Shown: piece after piece, positions 33,340-33,652 of the stretch
Numbering within the stretch: the first letter of the stretch is position 1
Layout: every line of letters starts with the position of its first letter
Source: Collodictyon triciliatum
Taxonomy: Eukaryota > CRuMs
Direction of reading: 5' to 3'
Assembly (NCBI GenBank): GCA_043381765.1
Contig: JBHJMP010000901.1
Location: forward strand, 1 to 33,652
DNA length: 33,652 nucleotides
Made by a program: the position numbers and the translations under genes
The notes under the pieces: generated by a model
The model's input: the letters and a program-made list of their open reading frames with translations, nothing else
Databases searched by the model: none
Told to the model about the DNA's origin: nothing

Positions 33340-33652
33340 TTACTTAAAGAAATGGTTGGCTCTGGAATAGTTTTGCTTGTTATGCAAAAGGGAGAAGTGA
33401 AGAGAAAATATCAATATAAATGGACGAAAACTGGAATAAACCCGAAAAAAATACCAAAACAAGAGATAGAGAGAGGGAGCGAGAAGGGGTGATCGATGTG
33501 TACTGCATGTACTCTTTTCTTTTTTTCTTTTTTCTTTTTTCTTTTTTCTTTTTTCTTTTTTCTTTTTTCTTTTTTCTTTTTTCTTTTTTCTTTTTTCTTT
33601 TTTCTTTTTTCTTTTTTCTTTTTTCTTTTTTCTTTTTTCTTTTTTCTTTTTT
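33340..33652. other. 5' flank of the LRR gene and contig edge
   Basis: About 170 bp of unique sequence upstream of the LRR start codon, then a hexanucleotide array to the window end. The unique part should hold the promoter; no named element was recognised. Confidence 0.5.
33513..33652. repeat. Hexanucleotide microsatellite (TTTTTC)n at the contig edge
   Basis: More than 20 near-perfect copies run to the last base of the window, so the array is truncated by the contig end. Confidence 0.95.

Overview
The window is nuclear DNA of a ciliated or flagellated single-celled eukaryote. Genes are split by many short AT-rich spliceosomal introns (mostly about 70-200 nt), exons are clearly richer in G+C than introns, polyadenylation signals are of AATAAA type, and simple-sequence repeats of 4-10 bp units fill introns and spacers. 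A complete axonemal dynein heavy chain and a BBSome subunit show that the organism builds cilia. The plant-type LRR / Cys-rich / multi-pass membrane protein is of a kind met in many protists. The repeat load would suit a rhizarian such as a foraminiferan, but the lineage cannot be fixed from sequence alone. No bacterial operon, transposon, CRISPR array, tRNA or rRNA gene was seen. Both edges are tandem repeats, so the window is probably a whole contig bounded by repeats.

Layout: (1) 1-97, a decanucleotide tandem repeat. (2) 218-2435 (+), bacterial-type histidyl-tRNA synthetase, six exons, probably organellar. (3) 3092-7265 (-), a TPR protein of about 14 exons whose repeat layout and C-terminal end resemble Fanconi anaemia protein FANCG. 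(4) 7740-8537 (-), a 65-residue BBIP1 (BBSome subunit, BBS18) in two exons. (5) 9267-27338 (+), a DNAH10-type inner-arm I1/f 1-beta dynein heavy chain of 36 exons and about 4543 residues: 31 small exons for the tail, one 8.9-kb exon for linker, AAA ring and stalk, and four small 3' exons. (6) 27952-33339 (-), an eight-exon, about 1416-residue receptor-like protein with signal peptide, about 31 LRRs, a Cys-rich module and several membrane segments.

How the genes relate: BBIP1 and the dynein gene are head to head across about 730 bp, so two ciliary genes may share a promoter. HARS and the TPR gene converge, as do the dynein and LRR genes. Exon models were built by hand from splice sites, reading-frame phase and family similarity. 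Phases close without error in the HARS, BBIP1, dynein and LRR models; the TPR model has one unresolved stretch (about 5826-6067) and one very short intron.

Most notable points: the candidate FANCG-like gene, the BBIP1/DNAH10 divergent pair, the mosaic intron distribution of the dynein gene, two GC-AG introns (one stop-free and a multiple of three inside HARS motif 3), the rule that intronic microsatellites are pyrimidine- or T-rich on the sense strand, and the LRR/multi-pass receptor architecture.
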